From NCBI RefSeq assembly GCF_000335475.2, contig NZ_ANAH02000074.1:1-64000 (forward strand): DNA of 64,000 bases. Direction: 5' to 3'. The translations under genes and the position numbers were made by a program. Shown one piece after another: positions 29,088 through 36,454 of this stretch. Below the pieces are notes generated by a model that saw nothing but the letters and a program-made list of their open reading frames with translations, searched no databases and was not told where the DNA came from. Position 1 is the first letter of the stretch. Each line of letters opens with the position of its first letter. This stretch comes from Cystobacter fuscus DSM 2262. Lineage in GTDB: Bacteria > Myxococcota > Myxococcia > Myxococcales > Myxococcaceae.

Positions 29088-29579
29088 ATGGGCGTGATCC
29101 AGTTCATCGATGAGTTCCGCGAACTCCACACCAAGGCGCGGCAGGGAAAGCTCGCGGAGCTGGAGCGGCCCGCCTACGTGGCGGCGCGCGAGCAGTTCGC
29201 GCGGGCGTTGCTCAACGCCCAGGGCCTGATGCTCGACGGGGCCGAGGCCCGGCGCCACTACCGCGTGGCGCACCAGTTGCCGGTGGAGTTGCAGATGGCC
29301 TACGGCAACGTGTGGACGAACACCCTGGACCTGTCGGCGGGTGGCTTCTCGGTGATGCTGCCGCACGCGGTGGACGTGAAGGAGCGGCCGAGCGCCCTGC
29401 TCTACCTGCCGGACGGCACGACGCTGGCGGGCACCGTGCGCGTGGTGTCCCAGTTCCAGCGGGCCGACAAGCACCGCGCCTCGTTCGCCTTCCTGGATCT
29501 GACCGAGCGCGAGTGCGATCTGCTCGAGGGATTCCTCATCGACTTCGCCCTGGAGCGCGTGGGTATCACCCCTCCGTGA
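29088..29579 (+). CDS. PilZ-domain c-di-GMP receptor 1
   Basis: 163 residues, AGGAG site 7 bp before ATG. An N-terminal helical segment (QFIDEFRELHTKARQGKLAELERPAY) precedes a PilZ domain with RRHYR (RxxxR, Arg55-Arg59) and DLSAGG (DxSxxG, Asp81-Gly86), so both c-di-GMP-binding motifs are intact. Stand-alone adaptor, likely cytosolic. Its neighbour 47 bp downstream is a paralogue with the same layout, a tandem duplication. Confidence 0.88.
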   Translation: MGVIQFIDEFRELHTKARQGKLAELERPAYVAAREQFARALLNAQGLMLDGAEARRHYRVAHQLPVELQMAYGNVWTNTLDLSAGGFSVMLPHAVDVKERPSALLYLPDGTTLAGTVRVVSQFQRADKHRASFAFLDLTERECDLLEGFLIDFALERVGITPP

Positions 29580-29625
29580 GCCGTGGCTCGCGGTCCCTGT
29601 CTCCCTCGAGCCCCGGAGTCCCGGA

Positions 29626-30111
29626 ATGAGCCCCAATCAATGGGTGGAACAGTTCCGGCGCCTGCACCAGCGGGCACGTCAGGGGCAGCTGTCGGAGAGC
29701 GAGCAGCGCAACTACCAGGCCGCGCGCGAGTACTTCGCCCGGGCGCTCACGGCGGCCCAGGGGCTGAGCGTGCCCGCGAGTCACTCGGCGCGCCGGATGT
29801 TCCGCGTCGCCCAGGGGCTGCAGGTGGACCTGACGTTCGCCGCGGGCGCCGTGCGGGCCGTGACGCTGGATGTGTCGGTGGGCGGCTTCTCGGTGATGAT
29901 GCACAAGCCCCCGTCCGAGACCGAGGAGCCTGGATTCTCGCTGCGCCTGCCGGGCAATCAGGAGCCGGTGGTGGGCCGCGCCAGACAGGTGTCGATGCAG
30001 CGCAAGCTGGGCACCCACCGCGTCTCGTTCAACATCCTCGGCCTGTCGGAGAAGGAAGAGCAGCGCCTGGAGTCGACGCTGTTCGACCTGGCGCTCGAGC
30101 GCATCAAGTAG
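29626..30111 (+). CDS. PilZ-domain c-di-GMP receptor 2
   Basis: 161 residues, paralogue of the preceding gene. Same N-terminal helical segment (WVEQFRRLHQRARQGQLSESE) and PilZ motifs RRMFR (Arg56-Arg60) and DVSVGG (Asp82-Gly87). The linker between the parts and the loops differ, so partner specificity may differ. In an apparent operon with PilZ 1 and cutA (16 bp downstream). Confidence 0.87.
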   Translation: MSPNQWVEQFRRLHQRARQGQLSESEQRNYQAAREYFARALTAAQGLSVPASHSARRMFRVAQGLQVDLTFAAGAVRAVTLDVSVGGFSVMMHKPPSETEEPGFSLRLPGNQEPVVGRARQVSMQRKLGTHRVSFNILGLSEKEEQRLESTLFDLALERIK

Positions 30112-30126
30112 CCCAGGGAGGGGCCC

Positions 30127-30465
30127 ATGAGCGAAGCCCACACCGATGCCATCCTCGTCCTGGTGACGGCGCCCACGGCGGACAAGGCCGCGGAGCTGGC
30201 CCGCGCGCTCGTGGAGGAGGGGCTGGCGGCATGCGGCAACGTGGTGCCCGGCCTGCGCTCCATCTACCGCTGGGAGGGCAAGGTGCACGACGAGCCCGAG
30301 GCGCTGCTCGTGCTCAAGTCCCGCGCGCCCCTCTTCGAGGCGCTGCGCGAGCGCGTCGTGGCGCTGCACCCCTATGAGTGCCCGGAGGTGCTGCGGCTGG
30401 ACGTGGCGGCCGGCCACGCGCCCTACCTGCAATGGATTGTCGACAACGTGCGCGCCGGACCGTGA
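30127..30465 (+). CDS. cutA: CutA1 divalent-cation tolerance protein
   Basis: 112 residues, full length for CutA1, a trimeric ferredoxin-like-fold protein linked to divalent metal tolerance. Family motifs: [42 protein letters not shown] is interrupted by no gaps, and LHPYECPEVL and YLQWIV follow. Cytosolic. It sits 16 bp after PilZ 2, GGAGGGG ribosome site. Confidence 0.93.
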   Translation: MSEAHTDAILVLVTAPTADKAAELARALVEEGLAACGNVVPGLRSIYRWEGKVHDEPEALLVLKSRAPLFEALRERVVALHPYECPEVLRLDVAAGHAPYLQWIVDNVRAGP

Positions 30466-30474
30466 GCGTGTCGG

Positions 30475-30917
30475 TCAGGACGCGTCCATCGCCCTCGCCA
30501 CCGCGAAGCTGTCCTCGAAGAGCCGGTAGCGGACGCTCAGCCCGTCCCGCACCCTCAGGTGCTGGGCGAACTCACTGTCGATGACCCTGCCCGTGCTCCT
30601 GACGCGTGACGACAGGGCCCCCAACACCACGGCCTCCTCGCCCTCGACGACGAGCGAGCGGAGCTCGAAGCGGAGCGGCTCGATCTGCTCCCGAAGAGCG
30701 CGGAAGAAGTCCGCGACGCCCACGCGCCCCTTTCGTCTGCCTATCCAGGGGACCCGCTGGGTGTCACCTGGGATGTCCCAGTCGACCTCCTCGCTGAACA
30801 GCGACGCGATGACGTCCGGCTCGCCCCCGCGCGCAGGTGCTCGAGATAGGCATTGGCGAGGGCGCGGGTCCTCGCGTGCACCGCGGCTTCACCCCGGAGC
30901 AGCCGCACGCGCACCAC
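30475..30917 (-). pseudogene. NTF2/SnoaL-like protein gene with a frameshift
   Basis: The frame 30475-30723 codes for the C-terminal 82 residues of an NTF2/SnoaL-like cone-fold protein. The same frame without a start continues upstream through WDIPGDTQRVPWIGRRKGR to about 30820, and a second frame above it reads RTRALANAYLEHLRAG, the usual N-terminal helix of the family. The two join only if one base is added near 30825-30831, in a run of five C on the plus strand. The repaired product would be about 147 residues from GTG 30917. Either a real inactivation or a sequencing error at the homopolymer. Possible enzyme or polyketide-type cyclase fold; substrate unknown. Confidence 0.65.
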
Positions 30918-30938
30918 GTCCTCTCGTGAGCCAATCCC

Positions 30939-31910
30939 TCAGCTGAAGGTCGTGGTCAGGCTCAGCGGGCCGGCGGGGACGCCCACGTCGAGGCCCGCGG
31001 GGTTGTCCGAGGGCGTCTGCCAGGCATTGGCCTCCGTCACCGTCTTGCCCGTGGCGTCGTTCGAGATGGACATGCGGCCATTGTGGCCCGCGGGTTCAAT
31101 CTGGCTGACGTCATAACCGCTCCAGCCCGTGCCGGCGTTCGCGAACGTCGCCTCGCCCCAGGTCTGGCCGGAGTTCGCGCCCGGATTCGCCGTGCCGTCC
31201 TTCGACACGCACCACGCGACACTGCTGTTGTTGTCGAACGCCACGGTCTGCGATTGACCGGGCTGCAGCGTGAACGTCTTCGGCGTGCTCTTGTCGAAGT
31301 ACTGCCCGCTGTTCGGACCGCCGTCCTCGCCCGTCTTGTTCCAGAGCGTGACGGTCTGCGGCTCGTTCGTGTTGTTGGTGAACGTGTTGGTGTACTTGAA
31401 CTGGTCCTTCTGGCTCGGGTCGATGAGCTGCATGTTGCTGTTGTACGGCGAGCCGACGTTGTTCTTGGCCAACCACGGCGTGCTCGGATCCACCTGCTCG
31501 GTGGACCCGGCCGAGGGCGGGCCAAACCCCGGACCCGCGTCACTGTCGTAGGTGGGGTGCGTCGGGCTGCTCGGCGTGTTCGAGGGGGCGACCCCCTGGG
31601 GCGGGGGGGCACCCTGGGGCGCGGGGGCACCCACCTCGGGTCCGGCGGCCAGGTCCTGCGGCGCCTCGAACGAATCGCCCCCCTGCAGCTCACTCAGCAA
31701 CTGCGTGAGCTCGCCCAGCATCTGCGTCAGCTGCTCGAGGTTGCCCGGTCCCTGCTCGAAGGAGTCGGACAGGAAGTTCTGCCACACGTCGTTCACCGGC
31801 TGCGGCTCGGGGGGACGCGCCACGCTCTCGGCCGGAGAGGAGACCTGCTTGCTGTTGGAGGTGCTCCAGAGGGGAGAGGAGTACTGGGGGCGGTTGACCG
31901 AGATGGACAT
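30939..31910 (-). CDS. Secreted-looking protein with disordered leader and beta-sandwich-like C-terminus
   Basis: 323 residues from ATG 31910. No Sec signal peptide. Starts MSISVNRPQYSSP, followed by about 150 residues rich in Pro, Ser, Gln and Gly with one amphipathic segment (LEQLTQMLGELTQLLSELQ), a composition like type III helper/harpin proteins. Residues about 185-323 look like a compact beta domain (FTNNTNEPQTVTLWN, FTLQPGQSQTVAFDNNSSVAWCV, GWSGYDVSQIEPAGHNG), vaguely like thaumatin or fungal secreted beta-sandwich proteins. A strong sigma54 promoter candidate lies 45 bp upstream. Function unknown; a role as exported effector or surface protein is inference. Confidence 0.7.
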   Translation of the reverse strand: MSISVNRPQYSSPLWSTSNSKQVSSPAESVARPPEPQPVNDVWQNFLSDSFEQGPGNLEQLTQMLGELTQLLSELQGGDSFEAPQDLAAGPEVGAPAPQGAPPPQGVAPSNTPSSPTHPTYDSDAGPGFGPPSAGSTEQVDPSTPWLAKNNVGSPYNSNMQLIDPSQKDQFKYTNTFTNNTNEPQTVTLWNKTGEDGGPNSGQYFDKSTPKTFTLQPGQSQTVAFDNNSSVAWCVSKDGTANPGANSGQTWGEATFANAGTGWSGYDVSQIEPAGHNGRMSISNDATGKTVTEANAWQTPSDNPAGLDVGVPAGPLSLTTTFS

Positions 31911-31954
31911 GTTCGAATCCGGGAGACCGAAAAGGGGAGGGTGAGCGCGAACAG

Positions 31955-31970
31955 AGCAGGACACGTGCCA
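31955..31970 (-). promoter_or_regulatory. Candidate sigma54 promoter
   Basis: On the minus strand reads TGGCACG-TGTC-CTGCT: a perfect -24 element and -12 GC at exactly 10 bases from the GG. It ends 45 bp before the ATG of the 323-residue protein. The GG and GC that sigma54 requires are both present. Confidence 0.6.
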
Positions 31971-32113
31971 ACGCCCCACCCCCGCCGCTCACGAGGACAC
32001 GGACTCCCCTCTTCTCGGGAAATCAGTCACTTGGACTGAGAGCCCCGCTCCCCCGCCCCACCCCGGCGTCGCGCGGCGGGATGACGGCATTCACCACCTG
32101 GTGTCTGGAGTCA

Positions 32114-32791
32114 TCACCCGCCCCGCAGCACGTCGAGGATGACGGCGTAGTGCACGGAGGCCCCCGTGATGACCATGAGGTGGAAGATCTCATGGTAGCC
32201 GAAGAGGGTGGGACGGGGATCCGGCCACCGGCGCGCGTAGACCCCGGCGCCCAGGGCATAGACGACGGCGCCGAAGACGAGCCACCCGACGCGCACGGGG
32301 CCGATGACTTCGGGCAGCCGCAGCATCACCGGGACCGACACCGTCCCCAGCACGACATAGAGCACGGAGCGCAGCCCTCGCGGCCCGGAGTGGCCCAGCA
32401 GCGAGAGCCCCGCCCCCGTGAGCGCCGCGATCCACATCACCCACAGCATCCGAGGGCCCCAGCCCCCCGCCGCGTCCAGGACGGCGATGGGCGTGAAGGT
32501 GCCCGCGATGAGCATGTAGATGGCGGCATGGTCGCACCGCTGGAGGCGCTGATAGGTGACGGGGCTCCAGTTGGGGCAGTGGTACGTCGCGCTGACCCCG
32601 AACATCAGCACCAGGCTGGCGCCGAACACCAGGCCGGCCACGTGCCGCGCGCCCTCGGCCGGGGCCTGGGCCAGGAAGAAGCACCCGGCGAGCGCCGCCA
32701 CGAACGCGAGCGCATGCGACACGCCGCGCAGCAGGGGCTTCACTTCCTCCTCTTCGATCCGGAGAGTCTCGATGCGCTCGGGGGATGCCAT
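32114..32791 (-). CDS. Hemolysin III family membrane protein (PAQR-like)
   Basis: 225 residues with seven membrane helices. Family motifs are present: SATYHC with a conserved His, CDHAAIYMLIAGTFTP, and GYHEIFHLMVITGASVHY, whose three His and Asp would bind a zinc ion in the PAQR fold. Inner membrane. The name comes from a Bacillus cereus hemolysin; most bacterial members have unknown physiological roles, possibly ceramidase-like. Single gene, 167 bp from the YopT-like gene's stop. Confidence 0.9.
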   Translation of the reverse strand: MASPERIETLRIEEEEVKPLLRGVSHALAFVAALAGCFFLAQAPAEGARHVAGLVFGASLVLMFGVSATYHCPNWSPVTYQRLQRCDHAAIYMLIAGTFTPIAVLDAAGGWGPRMLWVMWIAALTGAGLSLLGHSGPRGLRSVLYVVLGTVSVPVMLRLPEVIGPVRVGWLVFGAVVYALGAGVYARRWPDPRPTLFGYHEIFHLMVITGASVHYAVILDVLRGG

Positions 32792-32958
32792 GACCTTTTC
32801 GTACCGCTAACAGGTCACCGCCATGTCACCGCGTGGCCCGCTCCTGTCCAGGCGCGGACGTCTGGCGCCAGGGTCTGCCGCCTCGTGCACACTGGCGCGG
32901 CGGTAGGGCCCGGCGAGGCGAACGTGCTATCCCCATGGCGCTCGGCTGGCCGCTGGGC

Positions 32959-34251
32959 TCAAGGATGCTTGTACTGGGTGATATCGAAGTGGGTGTAGTT
33001 CCGATCGAGGTACATCTCGTTGACGTGCGCCGTGAGCAACTCGCACATGTCGTTGTGATTCTTCGTCTTCCACTCGGCGGTGTTCGCGTCCATCAGACGG
33101 CACTCTCCGTCCGTCTTGTGCAGACCAATGACGTGTCCCCCATCCGGACCCTTCAAGCCAATCCGGTAGAAGCCATTCGCCGCGGTGTTCGTCTTGACAT
33201 GATCCGTGAAGCCGTTGGCGAACTCCTTGAAGTCGTGAACCTGAGTGCCCGGCAATCCGCCACCACGCGCCGTCCGGAATTGATCCGTCTCCACATTCAG
33301 CGCGGCCTGCTTCTGTTGGAGTTGCGAGACGGCTCCCGGCAATGCGGCGTTGATGGCGCCGGCCTCCTGCCGCAAGGCCGCTTTCTGGTTCTTCAGCAGG
33401 ACCTCCTTGCGCAGGGAAAGCGTGTCCACTCCCGCTCGCATGGGCTGTCCCGCCCGCATTTCCTTGTCCGCGTGCTCCAGGAACTTGTCGTTCCTGCGAA
33501 GCTGCTTGTTCATGTCCTTCTGCAGGGCCATCATCGACTTGGCATCATCCGCCGCGCCCTGGATGTCATCGGCCTGAGCCATGATGGCATTGTTCTTCTG
33601 CTTGATCTGGTCTCCATGCCGCATCTCGGCCACTTGAGCATTGGCGAGCTTGCCCACGTCGTTCTGGAGCACGGAGCCAAAGGCTTTCGAGGCATCGGCC
33701 TGGGAGTTCTGGGCCCCCAGCCGGATCCACTCCGCCGTCATGGCGCTGCACACGCCCTCCCTGGCCTCTTCTGGAATCTTCAGCCCGCCTTGATCCGTGT
33801 ACTGAAGGATCTCCGCCCCCGGAACCTCCTGCTTCATGTTCTCACAGGCTTGCTTGATGAATTCCTGCGGCGCCCGCTCCATGGAGGGGACGTGAACGCC
33901 CTTGCGCAGCTCCGCGAGGGCGGCGGAGGTCGAATCCTGAGCGGCGGCGTGGCCCGAGGGCTTCGCGCCATACCCCAGCGAGGAGCGGCGCGTGTTCATC
34001 GCGGCGGCCGTTTCCCGCGAGGGGGGCGGGCTGTGGGCGGCGGGGTTCTGGGCCACCGGCTTCTGGGCGCCGAGCTGGTCCTTGTGCCAGTTGGCGGCGA
34101 CCTGCGGCTGGGCGGGCGTGGCCGCGGCCGAGCCAGCGGCCCCGTTCGCGACGCCGCTCTTCGCGGGACCCGTCGGGCTGGCCGGCTGGCTCGTTCTCGC
34201 CGTGGTGTGTGCTGCCTGCGCGGGCCTGTTGTTGATGGGGCCAATGGGCAT
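32959..34251 (-). CDS. YopT-type (C58) cysteine protease, putative effector
   Basis: 430 residues, ATG 34251 with GGAGA 7 bp upstream. Residues 1-115 are disordered (Ala/Pro/Ser/Gln), starting MPIGPINNRPAQ, with no Sec signal. The rest carries the three active-site motifs of the C58 peptidase family (YopT, AvrPphB): EGVCSAMTAEWI with Cys168, GGHVIGLH with His373 and LMDANTAEW with Asp388. His to Asp is 15 residues, as in AvrPphB. Between them, residues 195-330 are a long helical/coiled-coil insert (LQKDMNKQLRRNDKFLEHADKE). C58 proteases cleave host GTPases or kinases when injected; here prey cells or partner bacteria are possible targets. The gene is visibly less GC-rich than its neighbours. 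Confidence 0.8.
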   Translation of the reverse strand: MPIGPINNRPAQAAHTTARTSQPASPTGPAKSGVANGAAGSAAATPAQPQVAANWHKDQLGAQKPVAQNPAAHSPPPSRETAAAMNTRRSSLGYGAKPSGHAAAQDSTSAALAELRKGVHVPSMERAPQEFIKQACENMKQEVPGAEILQYTDQGGLKIPEEAREGVCSAMTAEWIRLGAQNSQADASKAFGSVLQNDVGKLANAQVAEMRHGDQIKQKNNAIMAQADDIQGAADDAKSMMALQKDMNKQLRRNDKFLEHADKEMRAGQPMRAGVDTLSLRKEVLLKNQKAALRQEAGAINAALPGAVSQLQQKQAALNVETDQFRTARGGGLPGTQVHDFKEFANGFTDHVKTNTAANGFYRIGLKGPDGGHVIGLHKTDGECRLMDANTAEWKTKNHNDMCELLTAHVNEMYLDRNYTHFDITQYKHP

Positions 34252-34373
34252 TCAGGTCTCCGGGACAGTGCATCGGCATCAGTCCAGCGCGACAAGCTGG
34301 TCAAGAAGCCGTCACAGGATACCCGCCTTCAGGCGCGGATGCCTCCCCCCGCCCGATGACGTGGGAAACCGGC

Positions 34374-36005
34374 TCACTCCACCCGGGCGGGCCGCAGGGG
34401 CAGCTCCAGGGTGAAGCGGGCCCCGCCGCCCTCGCGCTGCTCGGCCCACACGCGGCCCCCGTGCGCCTCGGCCGCGCGGCGCGCCACGTACAGCCCCAAC
34501 CCCAGCCCTCCGTAGGAGCGCGAGGACACCGCCCGGCCGAAGCGCTCGAAGATGCGCTCGAGCTGGTCCTCCGGAATCCCGATGCCCCGGTCCTCCACCA
34601 CCACCCGCGCCCCCCCTCGCTCCGCCCACACCCGCACCTCCACCGGACGGCGCGCCCCGAACTTGAAGGCATTGGCGAGCAGTCCGGACACCACCTGCTC
34701 CACCCGCATCCGGTCCCACTCGCCGACGAGCCCCGGAGTCACCTCCACCCGCAGCGCGCAGCCCATGGCCTGGGACTCCGCCTCGAAGCGCTCCAACACC
34801 TCGCGCACCACCTCGCCCAGGTCCATCCGCTCGGGTGACAGCGACAGCTCGCCGGTGGACAGGCGCGACACGTCCAGCAGCGTCTCCACCAGCGTGCCCA
34901 GGCGCCGCACCTGACGCAGGCCCCGATCCAACCGCTCCACCATGTCCAGGGCGGACTCGCGCCGCGCCCGCTGCACCAGCGAGCCCAACTGCAGGCCCAG
35001 CGAGGTGAGCGGGGTGCGCAGCTCGTGGGACGCCACGGCGAGGAACTCGTCACGCAGGCGGATGGCCTCCTGGGACTCGTGGTACAGGCGCGCGTTCTCC
35101 AGCGTCAGCGCGGCGCGGCGTGCCAGTTCCTGCGCCACGGGCATGTCCCGCTGGCAGAAGCGCGGCCGGCGCCCGGTGGTGCCGAGCGTCACCACGCCCA
35201 GCGTCCCCATGCGCCCCACCAACGGCACGTGGATGACGGAGCACAGCCCCAGGGCGAGGATGCGGCGCAGGTGCTCCGGAGAGCGCGCCAGCAGGGCCAG
35301 GCGCTCCTCGGGCACCTCCGTGAGCAGCAGCGGCTCGCCGGTGCGAAAGACACAGGGAGGGCCCGAGGGGGCCTCCAGGTCCATGGGAAAGAGCCGGTCC
35401 GTCTCGAGTCCCAGCGCCACCCGCGAGGGATCCTCGTGCGCCAGCGCCACCGTGCGCAGGTAGCGTCCCTCCTCGGGGAGGTAGACGGCGCACCAGTCCG
35501 CCAGCTCCGGCACCGGCACGCGCGCCACCCGCTCCAGCGTCGACTGGAAGTCCAGCGAGCCCACCAGCACCTCGCCGGCGCGCGCCAGCAGATCCCGATC
35601 CCTCGCGGCCCAGGCGCGCTCCTGGCGCAGCCGGGCCTGCTCCACCTCGCGCGCCACCGCGGCCGGCAGCCGGATGATGTTCGTCTTGGGGAAGTAGTCG
35701 CGCGCGCCGGCCTTCATCACCTCCACGCCCTCGTTCTCGCCCACGCTGCCGGACACGACGATGAAGGGAATGTCCAGGCCGCTGTCGAGCACGATGGCGA
35801 GCGCGCCAGGCGCATCGAAGCCGGGCAGGCTGTAGTCGGAGAGGATGATGTCCCAGCGCCCGGGCACGAGCGCCTCGCGCAGCTCCTCGGCCGACTGCAC
35901 CCGGAGGATGTGCACCTCGTAGCCGCCATGGCGCAGCTCGCGCTCCACCAGATCCTGGTCGTCCGGGTTGTCCTCCACCATCAGGACTCGCAGCGGTGTC
36001 GTCAT
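34374..36005 (-). CDS. REC-GAF-HisKA hybrid sensor kinase
   Basis: 543 residues. N-terminal receiver (VLMVEDNPDD, Asp57 in ILSDYSLPG, Lys in YFPK), GAF domain (about 140-305, ends RRAALTLENARLYHES), HisKA (VASHELRTPLT, His327), HATPase_c (GLLANAFKFG, EDRGIGIPE, GLGLGLYVARR). Receiver-first kinases act as phosphorelay targets of an upstream kinase. It is the last of three genes joined by ATGA overlaps, so input probably comes from the CHASE3 kinase at 36451-37878 via the small receiver. Confidence 0.91.
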   Translation of the reverse strand: MTTPLRVLMVEDNPDDQDLVERELRHGGYEVHILRVQSAEELREALVPGRWDIILSDYSLPGFDAPGALAIVLDSGLDIPFIVVSGSVGENEGVEVMKAGARDYFPKTNIIRLPAAVAREVEQARLRQERAWAARDRDLLARAGEVLVGSLDFQSTLERVARVPVPELADWCAVYLPEEGRYLRTVALAHEDPSRVALGLETDRLFPMDLEAPSGPPCVFRTGEPLLLTEVPEERLALLARSPEHLRRILALGLCSVIHVPLVGRMGTLGVVTLGTTGRRPRFCQRDMPVAQELARRAALTLENARLYHESQEAIRLRDEFLAVASHELRTPLTSLGLQLGSLVQRARRESALDMVERLDRGLRQVRRLGTLVETLLDVSRLSTGELSLSPERMDLGEVVREVLERFEAESQAMGCALRVEVTPGLVGEWDRMRVEQVVSGLLANAFKFGARRPVEVRVWAERGGARVVVEDRGIGIPEDQLERIFERFGRAVSSRSYGGLGLGLYVARRAAEAHGGRVWAEQREGGGARFTLELPLRPARVE

Positions 36006-36454
36006 CCACGCCCCCCCGCGGGCGGCGAGCGGTTGAGCACCAGCCAGTAGACACCGAGCTGACGTGCCGCCTCGACGAACTCGTTGTAGCTCACCGGCTT
36101 GCGCACGTAGCTGTTGCAGCCATTGCTGTAGCTCTCCAACAGATCCTTCTCTTCGTCCGAGGAGGTGAGGACGACCACGGGAAGGAAGCGGGTGCGCGGG
36201 TTGGCGCGAATCTGGCGCAGCACCTCGTGCCCGTCCAGGCGCGGCAGCTTGAGATCCAACAGCACCAGCGCGGGCAGGGGCTCGCTGGCCCGGTGCGCGT
36301 AGGCCTCGCGGGCGAAGAGGTAGTCGAGCGCCTCGACGCCGTCCTCCACCACGGCCATCGGCTGGGTGAGGCCCGCGCGCTGGAAGGCGCGCCGCGTGAG
36401 GTCGACATCATCCGGGTTGTCCTCGACGAGGAGAATGGACCGTGGGCCGCTCAT
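36002..36454 (-). CDS. Single-domain response regulator (Rcp1-like)
   Basis: 150 residues from ATG 36454. Receiver with ILLVEDNPDDVDL, Asp67 in VLLDLKLPRLDG, Ser in VVLTSS and Lys in YVRKPV. The long loop and the final YNEFVEAARQLGVYWLVLNRSPP match Rcp1-type regulators that pair with phytochrome-like kinases. No output domain. Its ATG overlaps the kinase stop and its TGA the start of the hybrid kinase, so the three are made together. Confidence 0.93.
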   Translation of the reverse strand: MSGPRSILLVEDNPDDVDLTRRAFQRAGLTQPMAVVEDGVEALDYLFAREAYAHRASEPLPALVLLDLKLPRLDGHEVLRQIRANPRTRFLPVVVLTSSDEEKDLLESYSNGCNSYVRKPVSYNEFVEAARQLGVYWLVLNRSPPAGGRG

